64,000 nucleotides of DNA from Hyperoodon ampullatus (taxonomy: Eukaryota > Chordata > Mammalia > Artiodactyla > Ziphiidae): contig OX457056.1 in assembly GCA_949752795.1 (NCBI GenBank), positions 94,634,942 to 94,698,941 of the forward strand. The letters run 5' to 3'. Below, one piece after another: positions 1 through 14,400 of the stretch; positions within the stretch are counted from its first letter, which is position 1; the number at the start of each line of letters is the position of its first letter. Position numbers and translations under genes: made by a program. The notes below the pieces were generated by a model. It was not told the DNA's origin. It searched no databases and saw only the letters and a list, made by a program, of their open reading frames with translations.

Positions 1-161
1 AGAAAATAAATTTAGAGACTAGAATAATCTTTGGCTATGAGAAAAGAATGTTTTAATATCTCTATTAAGTATCTTAATGAACACTTTTGGGAGGGTCTAT
101 TTGTTTTTTTCTATTACCTCTTCTGTTGATGTTTCCAAAGGGTTAGTACTATACTCCTCTT

Positions 162-375
162 TTTTTTTTTTTTTTTTTTTTTTGTGGTATGCGGGCCTCC
201 CACCGCTGTGGTCTCTCCCGTTGCAGAGCACAGGCTCCAGACACACAGGCTCAGCAGCCATGGCTCACGGGCCCAGCCGCTCCGCAGCATGTGGGATCCT
301 CCCGGACCAGAGCTCGAACCCGTGTCCCCTGCACCGGCAGGCGGACCCTCAACCACTGCGCCACCAGGGAAGCCC
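162..375 (-). mobile_element. CHR-2-type cetacean SINE
   Basis: Poly(T) then the reverse complement of the CHR SINE, ending ccaccagggaagccc. A 12-bp direct repeat, tatactcctctt, flanks it (150-161 and 376-387) and proves a retrotransposition. Confidence 0.93.
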
Positions 376-754
376 TATACTCCTCTTAAATGACAAAGAA
401 ATTAGGGTCTCTAAAGATCTTCCTTATTTCCACTTTTAATGAAATGTTATTTGCATTTCTTTTAAGGTTGACTCTTTTGATTCTTTATAATATAGATAAT
501 GCTTTGATAGATCGTTCTTATAGAATTATTTAAAACCTTAAAAAAGACATTTATTATCATTTTAACACGATTTTCCCCTGTCAACCAAATTGATACTTTA
601 AGAATATTCAAACCAACTGGCGAATCATTTCCAAACACACTTAGTTGAGAGCAAACATTTCATTTTGGAGCTGAAAGCTCACTCTGTCAGTTCCTGAGCC
701 TCTAATTTCAGTGTTACTTGAGACCACACTGGAATACACAGCCACTCTTTTCTT

Positions 755-2035
755 TTTCTTTTTTATTAGTTATCTATTTTATACATATTACTGTATATAT
801 GTCAATCCCAGTCTCCCAATTCATCACACCACCACCACCCACCCCGCTTTCCCTGCTTGGCGTCCATACATTTGTTCTCTAGATCTGTGTCTCTATTTCT
901 GCCCTGCAAACCCGTTCATCTGTACCATTTTTCTAGATTCCACATATATGAGTTAATATACGATATTTGTTTTTCTCTTTCTGACTTACTTCACTCTGTA
1001 TGACAGTCTCTAGGTCCATCCACGTCTCTACAGACGACCCATTTTCGTTCCTTTCTATGGCTAATATCCCACTGTATATATGTACCACATCTTCTTTATC
1101 CATTCGTCTGTTGATGGGCATTTAGGTTGCTTCCATGACCTGGCTCTTGTAAATAGTGCTGCAATGAACATTGGGGTGCACGTGTGTTTTTGAATTATGG
1201 TTTTCTCTGGGTATATGCCCAGGAGTGGGATTGCTGGGTCATATGGTAATTCTATTTTTAGTTTTTTAAGGAGCCTCCATACTGCTCTCCATAGTGGCTG
1301 TATCAATTTACATTCTCACCAACAGTGCAAGAGGGTTCCCTTTTCTCCACACCCGCTCCAGCATTTGTTGTTTGTAGATTTTCTGATGAAGCCCATTCTG
1401 ACCGGTGTGAGGTGATACCTCATTGTAGTTTTGATTTGCATTTCTCTAATAATTAGTGATGTTGAGCAGCTTTTCATGTGCTTTTGGCAATCTGTATGTC
1501 TTCTTTGGAAAAACGTCTATTTAGGCCTTCTGCCCATTTTTGGATTGGGTTGTTTGTTTTTTTAATATTGAGCTGCATGAGCTGTTTATATATTTTGGAG
1601 ATTAATCCTTTGTCCGTTGATTTGTTTGCAAATATTTTCTCCCATTCTGAGGGTTGTCTTTTCGTCTTGTTTGTAGTTTCCTTTGCTGTGCAAAAGCTTT
1701 GAAGTTTCATTAGGTCCCATTTGTTTATTTTTGTTTTTATTTCCATTACTCTAGGAGGTGGGTCAAAAAAGATCTTGCTGTGATTTATGTCAAAGAGTGT
1801 TCTTCTTATGTTTCCTCTAAGAGTTTTGTAGTGTCCGGTCTTACGTTTAGGTCTTTAATCCATTTTGAGTTTATTTCCGTGTATGGTGTTAGGGAGTGTT
1901 CTAATTTCATTCTTTTACATATAGCTGTCCAGTTTTCCCAGCACCACTTATTGAAGAGACTGTCTTTCCTCCATTGTATATCCTTGCCTCCTTTGTCATA
2001 GATTAGTTGACCATAGGTGCATGGGTTTATCTCGG
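755..2035 (-). mobile_element. 5'-truncated L1 (3' end of ORF2 and 3' UTR)
   Basis: The reverse strand encodes the C-terminal L1 ORF2 motif run ([18 protein letters not shown]) with frameshifts. A perfect 18-bp target-site duplication, cacagccactcttttctt, lies at 737-754 and 2036-2053. A perfect duplication indicates a fairly recent insertion. Confidence 0.93.
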
Positions 2036-2053
2036 CACAGCCACTCTTTTCTT

Positions 2054-3490
2054 AAGAACGTCCAGAGAAAGTTTTAGCATTTATTTCCTTCAGAAGTGTA
2101 TTTGAGTCTCACAGCTAAAGTCCATGTGTTCATGGAAACAAGAGCAAATGCATATTGATACAGGATAAGTGATTGGTAAGACTAATGTTGGAGCCCAAGA
2201 CAGGCTACCCCAAAATGTGCCTCAATGACATATTGATTATTTTGAATTAAAGTTACTTGAGAAACAGCCAGTGGGAAAAAATGATGTTAAAAAACCAACT
2301 CTGACCCTTTTCTTTCCCCCTGAAAGCAGGAAATAAATCTCTCATGTGAAGTTACTTTCCCTATACCAGGAGGATAGAAAGCATCCTTATCACTGTTAGG
2401 GAATTCAAGGTTAAGAAAGCTGTATAGAAAAACCCTATTACTTCTCCATTAGTCGCCACCCCAAGCAAAACCTCTTTGTTTTGTTAAATTTGTTAAAACA
2501 AAAATTTTGTTAAATCTTCACAAATAATTGTTTCTTTATCTAAAAATGATATGTATATAGCCTGCTTCAGCCACTTCAGGAGTCCCATTTCTATGAGACC
2601 TCCATGTGTACGAATTAAATAGGTTTTTTTTTCTCCTGTTAATCTGTCTTGCGTCAATTTAATTAATAGACCAGCCAAAAGAATTCAAGAGAGGTAAAGG
2701 GAAATTTTCCCCCTCCCCAGCACTAACAGCTATCTGCTCCAGCTGTGAAGATATTTCACTGCAAAATCAACTTTGCAAAAAAAAAAAAAAATTTAAGTCA
2801 TTAGAAGACTATTTGATTCTTATTTGTTCTTTTAGTAAATTGTTACAAATAAATTGAGTGAATAAATGAATGCAAGAATGCCTGTGATGTGCTAGGTACT
2901 GTGTATCACGTACCCTGGTTGTATAGCAAGTGGGAAAAACATGGGTTCCTGCCCTCATGAAACTTACAGTCTAGGAGGGGAGAAAAACATAAAACAAAGA
3001 ATCACATAAATATCTAATCAAATATTTATGACAGTATTGCTGATGAGTTGTTCTGATTGTCATAGCAGTCTTTTTATCCTCCATAGGAAAATAATTTTTT
3101 AAGCGAAAGCTGAAAATAATTCTCTGAAAACCTACCTCCCGTGATGTGAACCCATTTACTCATTGTCTGGGTGAAAGTGGAAAGTAGTTGGGTCATATTG
3201 ACTCCACCTTCCTCCTTTCACATCCAATTAGATGCCACAGCTTATTGATTTTATCATCCAAATACATCTTATATTCATTCCTTCTTCTCCATTTTCCATA
3301 CCCAAAAGCAGAGTACCAGTTCTCTGGTCCTCTTACCCAAATTATTTTAATAGATTCCCAGAATCACAAACAGAATAGGAGATATTAAAGTAGGAAAAGA
3401 GCCTAGAGATCATTCTTCAGATAAGGAAACAGGCTCAGAACGGCAAATGTCTCTCCCAGGACCCCACGATTCAGCCTAGTCACACATGCC
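2054..3490. other. Intergenic, mostly unassigned
   Basis: No gene is seen. About 2,880-3,050 resembles the mammalian-wide old repeat that also occurs at 37.4 and 46.4 kb ('gtgctaggtactgtg', 'ctgccctcatgaaacttacagtctag'). A 14-base A run sits at about 2,777. Confidence 0.4.
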
Positions 3491-3499
3491 ATTAACGTT

Positions 3500-3985
3500 T
3501 CTCAGGAGAGCCATGGACGACATTTTTGGCTGCCTGCTTGCAGTCATTCCCAGCCCTTCTTCCTTGCTAGAAAATCTGTCTTCCCATGATAGGAACCAAA
3601 AATGACAAATTCTGGCTTTCCTAGGGATGGCCATGTGACCCAGTCATGGCCACCAAGATGTAAAAGAAAGTCTGTTGGCTGGTTTCTGAGAAAGAGTTTG
3701 CTTCTGACAAAAAGAGAAATCAAGGACAGCAACAACCCCTCCTCTTTCTTCCTGTCTTTGGAGCTGAACAACAGTGGCCTGAGGATAAAAAGCCAACCTC
3801 TGAGGACAGAAGATCAGAAAATGGCAAGCACCTGGGACCCTCACCTATGAGTCCTGAGCTAAATTTGGGACTGCCTACTTGCAGACCTCTTATTATGAGA
3901 GATCGTTTAACATCTTTCCTATTTACAACTTGATGTCATGTATTCTGTTACTTGCAGCTGAGTATACCTTGGATGGACTCCTGCT
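3500..3985 (+). mobile_element. MaLR (MLT1-like) LTR remnant
   Basis: The block from 'gccatgtgacccagtcatggccaccaagatgtaa' to 'tctgttacttgcagctgagtatacc' follows the order of MLT1-type LTR consensus words. The subfamily was not determined. Confidence 0.5.
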
Positions 3986-4640
3986 TTGTTTATTTATTTT
4001 CCATCTACCCCACTAAGCTCCAGAAGAGCAAGGAATGGACCTATTTTTTTCATTGCCATTTCCCAGTCCTAGAGCAGAGCCTGGCACAAAAATCAGCCCT
4101 TGAATAATATTTGTCAAATGAATGAATGCCCCCAAATCTTCATTGGTTCTCTACTTCCTTAGAATAAAATCCAAAGGATTACTCTGGCATTCAAGGCCCT
4201 TCATGAGCTGGTCCCACTCAGTTTACCTTTCCACTCTTATCTTTTACTTCCACAAATTATATAATTTCAGCAAACCGGACTGCTTCCTGTCCTCCCAAGC
4301 ACCCCCTGTGGCTTACTGATCAGAGCTTTCATTCCAACATTCCTTCCACAGAATATGCATCTCCCCCTCCTCCACTTGGATACTTCCCTCTCACCCTTCA
4401 AGTTCCAGATCTTCCCCCATAGCACTGTCTCTGATACTCTCCAGGTACAAATAACTTTTCTATATTTCCTTTCTCTTGTGCCATTTATCACTTTTAAACA
4501 TTTATGATAATTATTTGGTGTACTCATCTCTATTAAATTATAAGCTTCTTGAGGATAGGAAATCCACCCTCCCAAGAAACAGATACCATGCTTTGCTCCA
4601 GTAGGTACCTAGTAAATTTCTCTTTGTGAGTAAAGAAATG
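3985..4640 (+). mobile_element. L2 LINE 3'-end fragments
   Basis: L2 wording is present: 'agagcagagcctggcaca', 'aataatatttgtcaaatgaatgaatg', then 'aataaaatccaaaggatt', 'ggcattcaaggcccttca', 'taagcttcttgaggatagga', 'gtaggtacctagtaaat'. Two overlapping old fragments are likely. Confidence 0.65.
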
Positions 4641-4929
4641 AATAACATTAAAGTAAGCCCATTTTAAAAATAATTTGGATGCAGGAATGGATGCTGACTC
4701 TCTTGAAAACAAAGGTCTGAATGAATTGCAGGAGGGGAAAGAAAGGAGGGAAAGAGACTTGTTGGAAGTGTCAGGAGAAAGCACGGGTGCTTTTTCTCTT
4801 GCCGATGACAGCAAAGTTCTTAATGGAAGATGATCCCAATCGATAGAGCCAGACAGATTTATGTAACGGAATCAAGCTGAAGTAGTGGTCTTCTTCTGCA
4901 GAGTGATGTGAAAGCGAAAAAGGTTACTA

Positions 4930-5304
4930 GACTAGGGAGACCAGGGGACTCCACAAGTGTATCTGCTGGTGTTCATAAATATGTTGCCCATCCACAAACC
5001 ACAGGAGAGCTCCAGAGAGCAGCCTCCTTGAGCCTGGATGCTGGAGAGTGACAGCGGGGCTGATGCCGCTGCTGTATTTTGGCTGCCGCCGCTGCTGCCA
5101 CCAGGCAGATACCGCAGTGAGGGGTCTGATCGCGCTGAGTGCTCTCAGGAGCCTGGGTCTGGCTAGGAATGAGAAGTTGAAAGTGAGGGTTGGGAGGTGG
5201 GCAGGACTCACCGAGGAGCTGCAAACCAAAACAAGAAATCTAGGGAGCAGAAGGAGAGAGAGTGAGCTGGAGCCAAGACCTCAGGCCAAGTGGAACTGGA
5301 GGAA
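4930..5304 (+). promoter_or_regulatory. EXOC1L: Probable EXOC1L 5' UTR / promoter-proximal region
   Basis: Base composition shifts here: 5,015-5,170 is locally GC-rich with several CpGs (gccgccgctgctgcc, gatcgcgctg) inside AT-rich surroundings. No TATA box is clear. I cannot place the transcription start. The region is not a recognised repeat. Confidence 0.4.
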
Positions 5305-5425
5305 ATGTCATCATTGGTAAAGGAGGACTTGGAGAAGAAACTGTTTAAGCCACTCTCGCAGAATCTGTACGAGTTTATTGAAATAGAGTTCTCGGTCCAG
5401 GACAGGTATTACCTCTGTGTGTCAG
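5305..5425 (+). CDS. EXOC1L: EXOC1L coding exon 1
   Basis: This exon encodes residues 1-40 plus the first base of codon 41, starting [12 protein letters not shown] and ending YYLCVS. The donor is cag|gtaatc. A GTG five codons upstream is in frame, but ATG at 5305 matches the known start of the family. The next exon supplies 'tg' to make Val41, as in EXOC1. Confidence 0.94.
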
Positions 5426-8400
5426 GTAATCTGTTCTTTCTGTTATCATTTCAAAACGTAAATAACCCCAAGATGCTTGGGTGATAGAAGGACATTTTTG
5501 GGTGTTTATTTTCCTATGCAATAACAGCAGATGTATCTTCTTGTGATAGAACTTAACTATGTGAAGATGAAGAATGTAGATTCTACAGAATTTTTTAAGT
5601 GCTAAAATGGAAGACAAAAGAATATTGTATTAAGAATATTTTGGTTAATTGTTCAGAAATGAAACTGGGTATGTGCTTTTGCTGATTTGATTATTTAGTC
5701 TCCAGTCTTTTATTTAATTCACTTGCATGGCATGCAGTTTTCTTGTGTAAGAGCTTGTTTTAAAAAATTCAATGGAGAGATCTCTATATATTTTTAAACA
5801 TATTGGAGAATTGAGTTATATAGCTCTATTTCCAACCAATCTGGACAACTAGGGTTCTCTCTTTTCATGCTAGGAAAGAAAAAAAAAAAAGACCTTAGAT
5901 TTTCTTCTGAGGCTTATTTAGACTTCCTGGTGCTTATTTTGAGAAGAGAAATGATCTTTTAAAAATTCTTTCTCACAGTATGCTCGCAGAAACACTATTT
6001 TAATGATAGAAATTAGTTCATGAAGATGGAACTTTAAGGAAATGTTCTCTAAACTAATTAAAATATTTTCCCTCATATTTTAAAAATTCATGAAAATTGT
6101 CCAAAGGTAGGAATAAGCTTTTGCACTTAATTATGATTTACCTAACCTGTAATTTTTGTGCTGAATTTAGACAGAAATTCTTGTGCCATTATTGAATTTA
6201 ATATAAGCATTTCCTTTTCCCAATCCATGCTTTTTAACAGTTTTCAGGGGCTTCGGAGGAAAGAGCTTAGAAACTCTAAGTTTTCATTGTAGACTTTGCT
6301 TTTTAAGGTAGACAGTTCAGCTTTTTCAGAAAATTTGTTATAATTCCTTTCCTGATAATTTGCTTAGAAGAACTTTCAAAAGTTGTCAAGAGGGGGTACT
6401 ATAAGGGAAGTAGAACATCTTTAAAGAAAGTGCTAAGAACTCTTTAAAATTCTGTAATTCCTAATAAGTATATGAATATTTACTTAATAATAAGAATATT
6501 AACATTTATCTAATACTTTACCTAGCATATTTTGCCAAATAAATAAAAAGTGTAAGGCTTAGCATATCAGCAAGTTACAAAACTTAAAATCAGTCCAGGA
6601 AAAAGAAAGAAATCAAATGGAAAAAGGTCAAATGAAACAATTTTAGAAACTGTATTATATTCAAATGATCAGATCACTATATCTCAAAGTATCTTGACTT
6701 AATATATTAGAGAATATGCTTATTCCAACATTAAAATTTAATAATTTTATACCTATTATAATCCTACTTTATAAAGCTAATTACTCATCACATAACATTA
6801 GTGTATACGTGTTTTTTAAGAAACTTATAAAAAATAGAACAATCAATAATGCATATTTATTTACCAGGCATTATTTACATCTAATTTACCACATGTATCT
6901 TAATGCCCGCCTCCAACTATATAATTAACTTGTTCTATCTGGCACGGGGAGAAAAAAAAAAAACACTCCTAGAATTAAATTTTTGGAAATGGATGTAATT
7001 TTTTCCCCAATATCCTCAAGTTCTGAGAAAGACACTGTGGGCTGGGGTCACCTGCTGTCTGTTTTCATAAATGACATGAATCCTTTTAACCAGAATTGGA
7101 ACAACAAGGGGTTGGCATTGTTAACATGTGTGAAGGCAACCTCTTTAGGGTTCAATGTTTTCACCTGGACAATGACCACATAAAGTAGGTGATCACTTTC
7201 ATTAGTAAAATTCAATGATTCTGTTATGTTAGAAGCAAAGGAAAAACAAGGTTCTCTTAGATGTGAGAAAGAGAAGACAATATTGTGATATTCCAGGTAA
7301 AAGTTAACATTATAAGTCATGTTCATTCACCAACTTTATGACTCTTCTACATATCACATCCATCAACTTGAGAGCACTTTCCCCAAATGTGGTATCTCTT
7401 TATGACCATTTCGAATGCAATTAGACAGAACAGTAATTTAAAATAAAGTCAGTGTGATGCTTGCTAGTCCTAAATCTTTGACGCTTTACTCAGAAAATCT
7501 CCATTGATAGGAATCAAGCAGGCCATATCTCAACTGTTGAGGCAGGTAACTCCAGGTTTTGAATGCTGGCCACCTTCTGGGAGTAGGGAGACGTATAGTT
7601 ATGATTTCCTCTTTATATCCTACAATCCAGCCGTTCTAAATTTGTGAGAATCAAGTCTAGAGTAGTTAAATCTCATCATGCATTTCTCAAATTTAAGAAG
7701 ATATGTTTAAATAAGTTAAACTTTCTATTTATCCAATCAGAGTCTGTCTTTTGCAGGGGTCTCACAACCAGATGATTGTGATTTACTGTTGCCTTTATAA
7801 CTTACTTTGTCAAGGTCAAAAAGCAGATGTCTTAAATTCCGTCTCCCTCTCTGAAGTTTGCTAGGATTTACATTGGGGATTTCCTGGCACCTCTGTCTCC
7901 TCCCACATCAGGGTTTACATGGTCATTTCCCCTTGAAATTAGCTTCCCCTAGCCTAGAACATCATTATCCCTGGCTGTTAAAAGCGGCAACTTCTTAGGA
8001 AGGAGGGAGGAGCTCTATAAAGTACTGAAAAAGAAAGGGACAAGTCAGTTGTGCAGTGATGAGAATGCAAATGAGTTAAAGAAATTCTGAAGGACTTGAA
8101 ATCGCATGTAAAGTGATTATGGCTGATTGGATGGGAAGTAGCAGGGCATGGTGGAATGGACCTTGGAAGGCTAGGAGTCCGACACAGCTGGTGTGAAACA
8201 TGACTCTGCTTTGCCCACCTGCCAGCTGTGATATATGGGGCAACGTTCTGGCCTCGGTGTTGACCTCTCTGAACCAGAAATAATAACATTTACATCTACA
8301 CATAGTGCTCTCCTCTTAAATCCTAACTAGGGGGGAAAATGATAAATTCTATTCCAAATAGGGCTAGAATTTTATTCCAAATTGGAAGGTGGGGTTATAT

Positions 8401-11400
8401 TGTTAAAATTACAGAAAAGAATGTATGTACTGTGAAAACATATGCTGAAATATTTATGTATAAATAGTATATGTGGTAAATAAATATTTATAATAAAAAT
8501 AAATATACAGTAAACATATGGAAGTATGTATATTTATATTTTATAAATAAAAATTGTATACATATTCAGATACAGATTTAAGTATTCACATATATTTAGA
8601 AAAACATTCTCCATTCACAGGTAATTAATTTGAAAATAAATGGCATTTGCTAGAATTATGAAGATAGTAGGCATAAATTCTCCATACCTATTACATGTTG
8701 ATGCCAAAAAAGAACTTCTCTGTGAACCGGAGAATTGAATAATTTTGTGAAATCATTTATACTGTTCACAGTAATAAGAGTGTTAAATAAGTTAACAAGA
8801 AAAGGAAACAAAATACTAGAGACTGGGGGGCTTATAAACAACAAACATTTATTTCTCACAGTTCTGGAGGCTGGGAAGTCCAAGAACATGGTGCCTGCAG
8901 ATTTGGTGTCTGGTGGGGATCTGCATCTTCATAGACCACCTTTTTCTCCCTCTAACCTTGCAGGGTGGAAAGGGCAAGGGAGCTCTCTGGGGTCTTTTTA
9001 TAGGGACACTAATCCCATTCATGAGGCCTCTGCCCTCATGTCCTAATCACCTCTGAAAGACCCCCACCTCCTACTACCATAACCTTGGGGGTTAGGATTT
9101 CAACATAGGAATTGAGGGGAAGGAGGGACAAACATTAAATCTAGAGTATCCAGTATTGCCCCCAAATCGATTTGATTAAAATATTTCTAGAAAAATTATT
9201 TGAAAGTTACTTTTTTGATGATATCAGTGATAGCATTCTCAACAACCCCAAGACATCACCAATACATTGAAACATTTTCACTGAGGCTTCTTGTCTTTGA
9301 TATCTCATGGTAGTTTTTCCCTATTACTTAATTTCAATGATGAAAACAATTATGTAACACTGGGATTGTAAAATGACAGTGGTTTATGTATTTAAAGTTT
9401 TTCTGTGCAGTTTACTCGTGAGCTACTATTTTTCCTGCTCTGCCAAATTATATTGGTTCACTTGGCCAATCTTCTTTCCACTTAGCCTCATGAATAATAG
9501 TGACTATTTCACCGTGATAATAAAGGCAGTTATTAACAACAATGTTTATTTTGAAATTAAAAGTAAAGATAAGTTGTTAACGTGAAGTTAAGATGGTTGT
9601 TCTGAAAATGCTAACTAAAACAGTGAAACTGGAGCAGGTTCATTCTGAAAGTCCCTGGGTCTATAGATATCACTAAATCTTAATTAGATAGCGGCACATC
9701 TGATGTTACGGAAACCATCTCTGTTAACATTTTGACTATATAAACATTTCTGTTTTAAGACAATGAGATGTTTCCACTTTGCCACTGCCTTAATGTGAAT
9801 ACGGCCATTTAATTTTAGCTAGCAGCAGAACTCAAGTATGGAACTTAGGGATCGGGTCCACTCCAGCCTGAGCAGACTTTTACTCTTGGCTAAAGACAGT
9901 TCTTGGAACCTCCTTGGCTACAGAGGAGACTATTTTGCCAAATTAAGGAGGTTGTACCATCTCTGTGCTGCATCACTGTATCAAAAGGTTAACTTTTAAA
10001 GCGTGCATTTTATTTTCTTAGTTTGTTATTAGTGGGACAGTGACCATTAATGTAAGAAAACTTGATGACTGGTAGGTCCTACCTTCTTAACATCTCTTTC
10101 TTCATTCCCTCCCTCCCACCCATCCTTTACAGAACTGCCCGAGAAAACTTTCTAAAATGTAAAGCTCAGCCTGACCATTCACTTAAAGTCCTTCAGTGAC
10201 AACACACCTCACCCTCACCAATCTCCCTCAAAACAGAGCTTTCAGGATAATATTTGAACTCCTTAGCATTGCATTCTAGACCATTCAGGCACCAGCTCCT
10301 GCCTACCCTGCTTGCTACCACCTATTCACCCCTACCCTTCATGCCAGCAATACTAAATGCCCGTAAGGACTCAAAAGATTCAAGTATTTTACGCTTTTGT
10401 ACACATGCTGTTCCAGAACTCCCTTTACCCCTTTCTTCATTCTGCTAACTCCCATGATCCTTTACAACTCAGATAACCTCCTTCAAGAAGCTCTCTCTGA
10501 CCCTTAGGGGGATGAAGATGTCCCTTCTCCATGTTCCTATAAGACCCTGTCCATGCCTCATTCACAGCACTTGATCGTGTGTTTTCTCTCTGAAACCTCA
10601 CTCTCTGGAATTTCAGCAAGAGCAGGAATGGTGCCATAGGGGAATGCACTTTTTCAATGCCTAGCCCAGGGCTTTGTACAAAAGGGGCACTCAAATACTT
10701 ATCAAATTAATGAAACAAATCAGTAGGTCTACAGTCAATTAGCTGGTTATCATAACATGTAGATGAGGCAGTGGAATTTGCTTCAAATGATATTTTTATA
10801 CAGTATCCAGTTATTTCTCCCCATCCCCATCCTCTCCCACATCCTAAGTCGCCAGTGAGATAGCTAGTCAGAACAAGAACGTTATTATTTGGCTCTGAGG
10901 TAGAGCCTTTGTCTGGACAATTACCTCCTAGTGGAAGGAACTGCCTCCAAAACCTTGTCCTTAGTTAAGTATGACAGACATGCTTCCACTTCAACACACC
11001 AGCCTAATGGCTTCTTTTCTCTTTTCCTTTCCTCTTCCCAAAGCTAACATCTAGACCAGTGGAAGTGGACCTTTTTTAGGGTTGGAGAAGTGTACACGGG
11101 CAGAAACCCACCAAATTTTGCAGTTTCAGGAGACTCACAGTCTCTGAGCCAGTTTTCTTACCCAGGGTTAAGATCTTCCACACTAGGTCTCCTCCAGGAC
11201 ATGCCCCTCAATCACTCCTTTTGTCCTCAAAATATGCAATCACTCCTCTTCCAAATTCTTGGAATATGTGATCTAAATCATAGCCTTTATTCTCTTATCT
11301 CTCTTTCTAAACCCTACCTAACATAAGAACTGGTGCATAGTACGCACTCAGTATAGTTAGTCCATGAAGGAGCCCTCTACAAGCTGTTTTCTGCCCTCCC

Positions 11401-14400
11401 CATTCTAGAGAAACTGCCCTCAGGGAAGAAATCAATGATCTTCCCCAAGTCAGATTCAATGCCAGGACTGAACAAAGTTACCCAACAAAGTAACTTCATG
11501 GGATTGTCTCCAGCTCTTGAAATTCTCTGTCCTCTTGATTTCCATAGCATTGCACTGTTGGGCTTGTCTCTTTTCTGCTGGCCCCTTCTTAGACCTCTCT
11601 GCTGGCACCTTTTTTTTCTCTACTCTGTTTCACCTCTTTCCTCTGCTCTTTTCCCTATAAACCTAGTTTTGGAAACCTGTCCACACGGAAAAATCCCAAG
11701 TCTGTATCTTCATTCCTAAACTATAAACTTCCATCATCTCCTTCTCTTCTGAGATAGTTTATGGAGCTCATCTGTACATCAAAGACTAAATTCACTATTC
11801 CGCCCAACCATGCTTATGTATTTGGTTTCCATCCAGTGTTGTGAATGCCTCATTTAAAATCTAACTTAGATTTACCACTTCTATTTCCATTGCCTACATC
11901 CTATGCCTAGATTCCAACAACAGCCTCATAAAGAAAACAGAATAAAAACGGAAACAATTACTATAAACCAGGCACTATCCTGAGTCATTTATATACTTTA
12001 ATCTTTATACCCTATGGGTTTGTATCACTCTGATGTCCACTTTACAACATGAGGAAACTGAGGTTTAATCTCTCTAGAGATTAAATAATGAGATTACAGA
12101 CCACACTGTAAGAAGTGGTGTCATGATTTGAATTTGGAATGTTTAATTCCAGAGCCCACTAAGACACACTACCTCTTCTAGGGACCTCCAGTTCTTCTTT
12201 CTTTTCTTCTTCAGTGTATCCTGGGCATCACTGATTCCAGAAAAATACTCCTTCAACAGGGCACCACTGTATTAGTCTCTTGTTCAAGGAGGAAAGAGAC
12301 TTACTGAATATGTATTACAGTATGAGCTTTCACTGAACTGACATAGTGCCCTCTCCTTAGATTTGTCAACCTGCTCAGACTCCTTTCTCTGGAAGACTGA
12401 GCTCAGCTCCATCATGAAGTCTAAGCTCAACTGGTTGCCTTAATTTCAGTATCACCTGCACTTACAGAGGATAACTACTCCCTTCACCAGTCCCAACTCT
12501 GGAGCCCTCACTGTCCAGGCCAGATTCCAATCCCTCCCATCAGAGGGGGATTGAGACACCATGAGTCCACAGTGGTTTCTGTCACTTTTCAAAACATTTT
12601 CACAATCTGGTTAACCTTGTTGTCCACCATATCCTAACACCAATCAATCTATACAATCCACTGTCTCTAATCCTACGTGGTGAAGTTCAGGGTCTATTGT
12701 CTACTCATTTTGTCATACTGTCCTTCACCTAGAAATGCCGTCAGTATCATCCTTGCCTTTACTAATTTTAAAGCTCTATCTCCAATTCTATTTCTTCCAT
12801 AATTATTTCCTTTACTATTTGAATCCTCTCCCTTCTTAGAACTTCTGTTGAACATATAGTCTGTTCCATATTGCTTATCTATCACTATGATTATATTGTA
12901 ATATATTGTTTTAATCTTCTTAACTAAGAGGTCATGTCAAAGTGATGCTTTCCAGAACCAGAAGAGAGTCTTCCCCAAAGACAAATTCCAGTCTCATTCT
13001 TAGAAGACAGAACCAGCTTGTAACTCTCCAAGTGACATCATCCATCTTGAAAGTTTAAGATATTCAATTCCCACTGCCACCTCTTTATAATATACCTGTA
13101 TACCTTCATATTATATATTTTATGGGACACATGTGTGTTAGCCTTGTCTCTTCAACAAAACCATAAGTTTCCAGAGGGCAGGAACCATGTCTCATACTTG
13201 TACCCCCTGTGGCATTTGTAATAGTTCTATCAGGCAAATAGTGGATACCCAGTAAATACTCCCTTGGGAACTCATTGATAACTTTCAGTCCAGGAACTCT
13301 AACATCAAATGTTGATTCTTCTAATGTGTTCATATGAGACCAAACACAATGATTTTAAGACCAGGAAATTATTTCCCTCATGTTGTTCACATAAAATAAG
13401 CAATGATTTTCCCATACCTTTCAAAGTATAGTACTAAAGTTTTTTGTCTTGATGGCACATTTTGAATACTAGGATTTTGGATACACATTACAGAGGATTA
13501 AAAATCTCAAATGATACCAAATAGGTCAGTAGTTGCTGTTTTGCAAGCACTCTTACATCAAAAATCTCACAGCAACTTAAAAAAAAAGTGTGCACAAGGA
13601 TTTGCATGGTCAGTCTTCAACAGTGGGTTGCTGTGTGAGCAGAACCATTTACTTTCCTGTGCTCATTTTCTTATATTGTCATCAATTAAAATTCCAACTT
13701 GTTCTGGTAAACACTTTGGCACTGACTGTATGCTCACACTAAGCCTCCTATTTCCTGCCCTGAGATGAACTCTATCCTCCACCACAAAGCTCAGAGCTGA
13801 AAGCACAGAGCTCGGTGTTCTATCTGACAGACATTACCGCGGCTGTATGTGACCACAATTGCAGCAAAAATAAAGTTAACACACTGAGGAAATTTGAGGG
13901 CATACTCATGAAGCTTCAGATACCTCAGGGTTCATAACTGGGGTGCAGATACAATGTACGTTCAAGCTTATTATAGGAAAAGGAGATTCATAAATACTGA
14001 AAAGTATGATGATGAATAATTTATTATCTTCTAAGAGTCTATGTAAATGAAGTGTTTTTCTGTCCTACAGTGACCAAAAATGAAGAAGTAAAAATAATTA
14101 TGGTGAAACACTACAGAATAGGTTTAGATGAAAAATACGAAGTAACCAAAAAGTGGTCTTTGAACGATCTGCGGATGATCGATGGAAAAGAAGCAGATAC
14201 AGTAAGTGTTATGTTTTGTAAGGGAGATGTGGGATCAATATGCTGGAGACCTTTATGGTTAATATCTTACTTCATATATTTTTGGCATGTACTGAGTGTT
14301 AAAATGACATATTATTCTTAAGTGGTACAGTTTAATCTACTGGGATGATCTACTGGTTTGTTTGTTCTGTTTTTATGAGTTTAAATTTGAATTTTGTCAA

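Noticed and set aside
162..375. Protein-like frames with '[10 protein letters not shown]' or '[16 protein letters not shown]' wording, seen here and at the other CHR SINE copies
   Set aside because: The same peptides recur in every SINE copy on both strands. They are translations of the SINE, not genes.
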